Part shown: one piece after another, positions 15,753-17,926 of the stretch
Layout: each line of letters starts with the position of its first letter
Numbering within the stretch: position 1 is the first letter of the stretch
Source of the DNA: Armatimonadota bacterium
GTDB lineage: Bacteria; Armatimonadota; Hebobacteria; Hebobacterales; WVXJ01
DNA: 17,926 nucleotides
Assembly (NCBI GenBank): GCA_011773575.1
Contig: WVXJ01000124.1
Span: forward strand, 2,498-20,423
Direction of reading: 5' to 3'
The notes under the pieces: generated by a model
What the model was told of the DNA's origin: nothing
What the model saw: the letters and a program-made list of their open reading frames with translations, nothing else
Database searches by the model: none
Made by a program: the position numbers and the translations under genes

Positions 15753-16168
15753 CGCGCGGCCCAGGCCGAGAGCCCGAGTTTCTGTCGAAGATTGGCAGAG
15801 AAGATCTTGCGTTGGCCCGAAGCCATGAGTGCTGAACGCGGCTCTCTGGTTGTTTCTCTCCCCAAGCCTGCAAACGCCTCTTTGGTTGTTTCCTCCTGAG
15901 TCAACCTTGCACATCCTTATGGGCTTGCTGGTAGTCGCCAATACGAAGCTCCAATAAGACAAGCTCCTCTGGATGTGGTAACAAATCTTGCGCGACCTCT
16001 CCGAAAGCGCGGGGGCAGTCGTTTGTGTATTGCTTTGCCTTCCCTTCCGGCTGCTCCCGCGCACTATTCCTTCTTGTCTCATCATCCACTTCTTTCTACT
16101 CGTGAATACACAACGAAACGCACAGACCCGGCTTTGTCTCCTGACGGAGTTTCGAAGTCTCTCTCGGG
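15753..16168. other. About 415 bases with no convincing gene
   Basis: This stretch separates the cysteine protein from the unrecognised membrane trio. Open frames exist on the minus strand but none has a good ribosome site or family resemblance. The most protein-like is at 15901-16089 (GTG start, 62 codons), whose end reads LPHPEELVLLELRIGDYQQA and could be a remnant of a small gene. A 12-base near-repeat (T-C/T-TGGTTGTTTC) occurs at 15845-15856 and 15881-15892, 36 bases apart. I see no tRNA, strong hairpin or promoter that I would defend. Confidence 0.4.
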
Positions 16169-16798
16169 TTAAGACTGCAGTTTCAGCCAGTCGAAGAGGA
16201 GGAATTGCACTCGGTCAATGAAGAGGGACACGCGGGCCATCACAGTGTTACCGAAGATGGCTCCAAAGGCGATCATGAGCAGCCAGCGTCCCGTTTTTGC
16301 GCTGTATGAGAGCGCCCGGTTCTTGTGTTCGATGGAGAAGAAGAAGTAAGACATCACCACGATAAGGGTGATGAACACCAGCAGGCTGTCGAAGTGGAAA
16401 TCGCCATTGGACCATTCCACAATGGGCCTGAAAGAGGCCACTATCTGGGGGATGTACTCGGCGACGAAGGCCACAATTCCCAAGCCCGCGCTGAATCCGA
16501 TAAAAAGACCCATCGCCCAGCGGGCGATCCAGACATAGCGTTTGCTATAGATGAAATAGAACATGCATCCTATCAGCATGGCGAAGGTCCAGTACCACTT
16601 GCCTTCAACAAAGAGCGGCTTGCCCCACTGCGGGACGATGATCTGGACGATAATGAGTTGCACCCAGTAGCCGGTGGCCAATCCCACGAAGATATGCTCG
16701 AAGAGCCGGAAGAAGGGATTCTCCCGGTAGAGAATAGAGTAAATGGCCAGAGTGCAGATGGCCCCTATCCAAATTACTTCCGGGTTCACTGCATTCAT
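16169..16798 (-). CDS. Multi-pass membrane protein of unknown function, third of a trio
   Basis: 209 residues with about six hydrophobic segments: roughly 8-24, 35-56, 68-85, 90-113, 137-155 and 172-190. The conserved-looking phrases are YRENPFFRLFEHIFVGLATGY near residues 24-44 and SLFIDRVQFLLFDWL at the C-terminus. Charged residues cluster in the short loops. I do not recognise a named family. Its start overlaps the stop of the preceding gene by four bases (ATGA), so the two are almost certainly translated together and probably work together in the membrane. No enzyme motif is visible. A channel, a scaffold or a subunit of a small membrane complex are all possible. Confidence 0.8.
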   Translation of the reverse strand: MNAVNPEVIWIGAICTLAIYSILYRENPFFRLFEHIFVGLATGYWVQLIIVQIIVPQWGKPLFVEGKWYWTFAMLIGCMFYFIYSKRYVWIARWAMGLFIGFSAGLGIVAFVAEYIPQIVASFRPIVEWSNGDFHFDSLLVFITLIVVMSYFFFSIEHKNRALSYSAKTGRWLLMIAFGAIFGNTVMARVSLFIDRVQFLLFDWLKLQS

Positions 16799-17691
16799 TC
16801 TCTTTGCTCTTCCGGCGGCGATGGGGCGCCGGAAGAGGGCGTCTGCGCCTCCTCTACTCTGCGCCGCCGTTTGCTCAGGAAGTAGCCCGCATTACCGATT
16901 ATGATGAGAGCTATAATGAGGACATGGGCGAAAGACTGGGCCGTCATGCGCCGGGTGGCATCTCCGCTGAAACCCACCAGCGTTTCATACTCGGCGGCTC
17001 CCGCCAGCCCCCGCATCATGCCCACGATTTGTCCGGAATCGAGATAAGGGAAAGCCTCCGGGGCCATCACTCCTGTACAGGCATAACCAACAGGTACGTT
17101 GTATAACCCTTTCAGGAACTGAATGTAGTAGTTCACAGTGTTAACACCGTAGAGAGCGCCTGCGGATATGTCTACAATGAGGCCTATGTCTTCATGGGAA
17201 TGAACGTCTTCCATGAAGGGCAGTTCCTCCACCGGGGTGCCTTCCATGTCCTCCTTGACGGTTCCCCAGATGTCTTTCGCCCAGCCTCGTATCATGGCGC
17301 TGGCGCCGGTTTTGTAGCCCCAGTTCACCCAGTCCACGCCATATTCCCGGTTGTATTCTTTTGTAACAGGCTCGGCAATCGCCTGGGCGAGTTCGGGTCC
17401 TTGAATGTCGGAGAAACTCCAGATGGCGAAACGCTTCCCTGATTTCGCCAGGTGACGGATCAGCGCGGCGGTCTGTGGTGCACACTCTCCTTGAGAGCCG
17501 GCTGACCAACTCGTGGAAACGACCACGATCTTATCCGTCGGCACCTTGTCCACGAAATCATAGAGGTTTTGCGCGGGCCAGCCCACGATCATGGGAAACT
17601 CGATCCTGGTCAGAAGCGGGATGGCAACCGCTGCCGCAATGAGCAGAAAGATTGCGCGTCGGATGTAGAATACTCTCTTCTTTTCCACCAT
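16795..17691 (-). CDS. Membrane-anchored protein with large external domain, function unknown, second of a trio
   Basis: 298 residues. One transmembrane helix lies at about 13-30 and a second at about 253-273, followed by a basic stop-transfer run (KRRRR) and a Pro/Ser/Glu-rich tail. The domain between them (about 31-250) would face outwards. It reads like an alpha/beta fold with hydrophobic strands ending in short polar turns: KIVVVSTSW, RFAIWSFSD, IGLIVDISAGA and VGYACTGVMAPEAFPYL, with GVDWVNWGYKTGASAM in the middle. No catalytic motif is evident. ATG 17691 has no good ribosome site; 61 bases separate it from the stop of the gene before, so translation may depend on coupling or on weak initiation. 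The four-base overlap with the next gene supports a shared operon. Confidence 0.8.
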   Translation of the reverse strand: MVEKKRVFYIRRAIFLLIAAAVAIPLLTRIEFPMIVGWPAQNLYDFVDKVPTDKIVVVSTSWSAGSQGECAPQTAALIRHLAKSGKRFAIWSFSDIQGPELAQAIAEPVTKEYNREYGVDWVNWGYKTGASAMIRGWAKDIWGTVKEDMEGTPVEELPFMEDVHSHEDIGLIVDISAGALYGVNTVNYYIQFLKGLYNVPVGYACTGVMAPEAFPYLDSGQIVGMMRGLAGAAEYETLVGFSGDATRRMTAQSFAHVLIIALIIIGNAGYFLSKRRRRVEEAQTPSSGAPSPPEEQRE

Positions 17692-17752
17692 GTCAGTTCA
17701 ACACCACTCAATCTGTATGTGCCAAACGAATGAAGGCTTGCAGCCCCCGCGG

Positions 17753-17926
17753 TTAGAATTCCTGCTCAAAGAAAGCGCCTCGTTCCAGGTTGAGCCAAAG
17801 CCGCAGAGACATTGCCAAGGCGCCGACGCCGATACCGAAATTGACCGCGCGCAGGCTGGACATGCTGATTACATTTGACAGCCAAAGGGCAAGGTTCTCC
17901 ACCCGCAGGTTGCTCACCCAGCCCTG
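17753..17926 (-). CDS. C-terminal end of a membrane protein, first of a trio (cut by window edge)
   Basis: The minus strand is open from the right edge to a TAA at 17753-17755, giving the last 57 residues of a protein. It includes the hydrophobic, glycine-rich stretch VNFGIGVGALAMSLRLWLNL and ends ERGAFFEQEF. This looks like the final transmembrane segment and a short tail. Codon use resembles the neighbouring genes. It lies 61 bases upstream of the two overlapping membrane-protein genes on the same strand, so it is probably the first visible member of that operon. Nothing can be said of the missing part. Confidence 0.65.
   Translation of the reverse strand, partial: QGWVSNLRVENLALWLSNVISMSSLRAVNFGIGVGALAMSLRLWLNLERGAFFEQEF

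Noticed and set aside
15575..15904. A 109-codon minus-strand frame beginning TTG near 15904.
   Set aside because: It overlaps the cysteine protein gene on the opposite strand, lacks a ribosome site, and has no natural-looking domain.

Overview
The window looks like chromosomal DNA of a moderately GC-rich, double-membraned (diderm) bacterium. The best clue is the gene at 8051-10087, an outer-membrane porin-like protein tethered by one SLH domain. Such proteins occur in Armatimonadota, Deinococcota, Negativicutes and Cyanobacteria. The collagen-like Gly-Pro-Pro linker after the SLH domain, and the many genes I cannot name, make me favour an Armatimonadota-like lineage. That is an inference; no rRNA or other taxonomic marker is present.

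Layout. (1) 20-3270, plus strand: an MFS exporter, an ECF-type sigma factor, and an overlapping membrane-anchored protein that is probably its anti-sigma partner, closed by a perfect hairpin terminator at 3298-3322. (2) 3459-7479, minus strand: the chromosome-organising ATPase gene smc, followed by a hicAB toxin-antitoxin pair that sits between two near-identical copies of the smc 3' end. (3) 7480-8050: a divergent promoter region with a long, hairpin-rich leader in front of the SLH porin gene. (4) 8051-12124, plus strand: the SLH porin, then a secreted tyrosine-rich protein with an NTF2-like tail. Each has its own terminator. (5) 12268-13458: holA, the delta subunit of the DNA polymerase III clamp loader. 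(6) 13466-15292, minus strand: an unusual fusion of a WecA/MraY-like membrane module that has lost its catalytic motifs with a WecG/TagA-type glycosyltransferase. (7) 15504-15752: a small four-cysteine protein with its own promoter, followed by about 415 bases without a convincing gene. (8) 16169-17926, minus strand: three adjacent membrane-protein genes that I do not recognise, the first cut by the window edge.

How they relate. Regions 3, 4 and 6 are all about the envelope: outer-membrane tethering, a secreted surface protein, and polyprenyl-linked glycan synthesis. smc and holA are housekeeping genes between them. The sigma/anti-sigma pair is probably an envelope- or stress-sensing switch; its targets cannot be read from this window. 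The most unusual items are the pseudoenzyme-glycosyltransferase fusion, the unrecognised membrane trio at the right edge, the duplicated smc tail around hicAB, and the long leader of the SLH porin.
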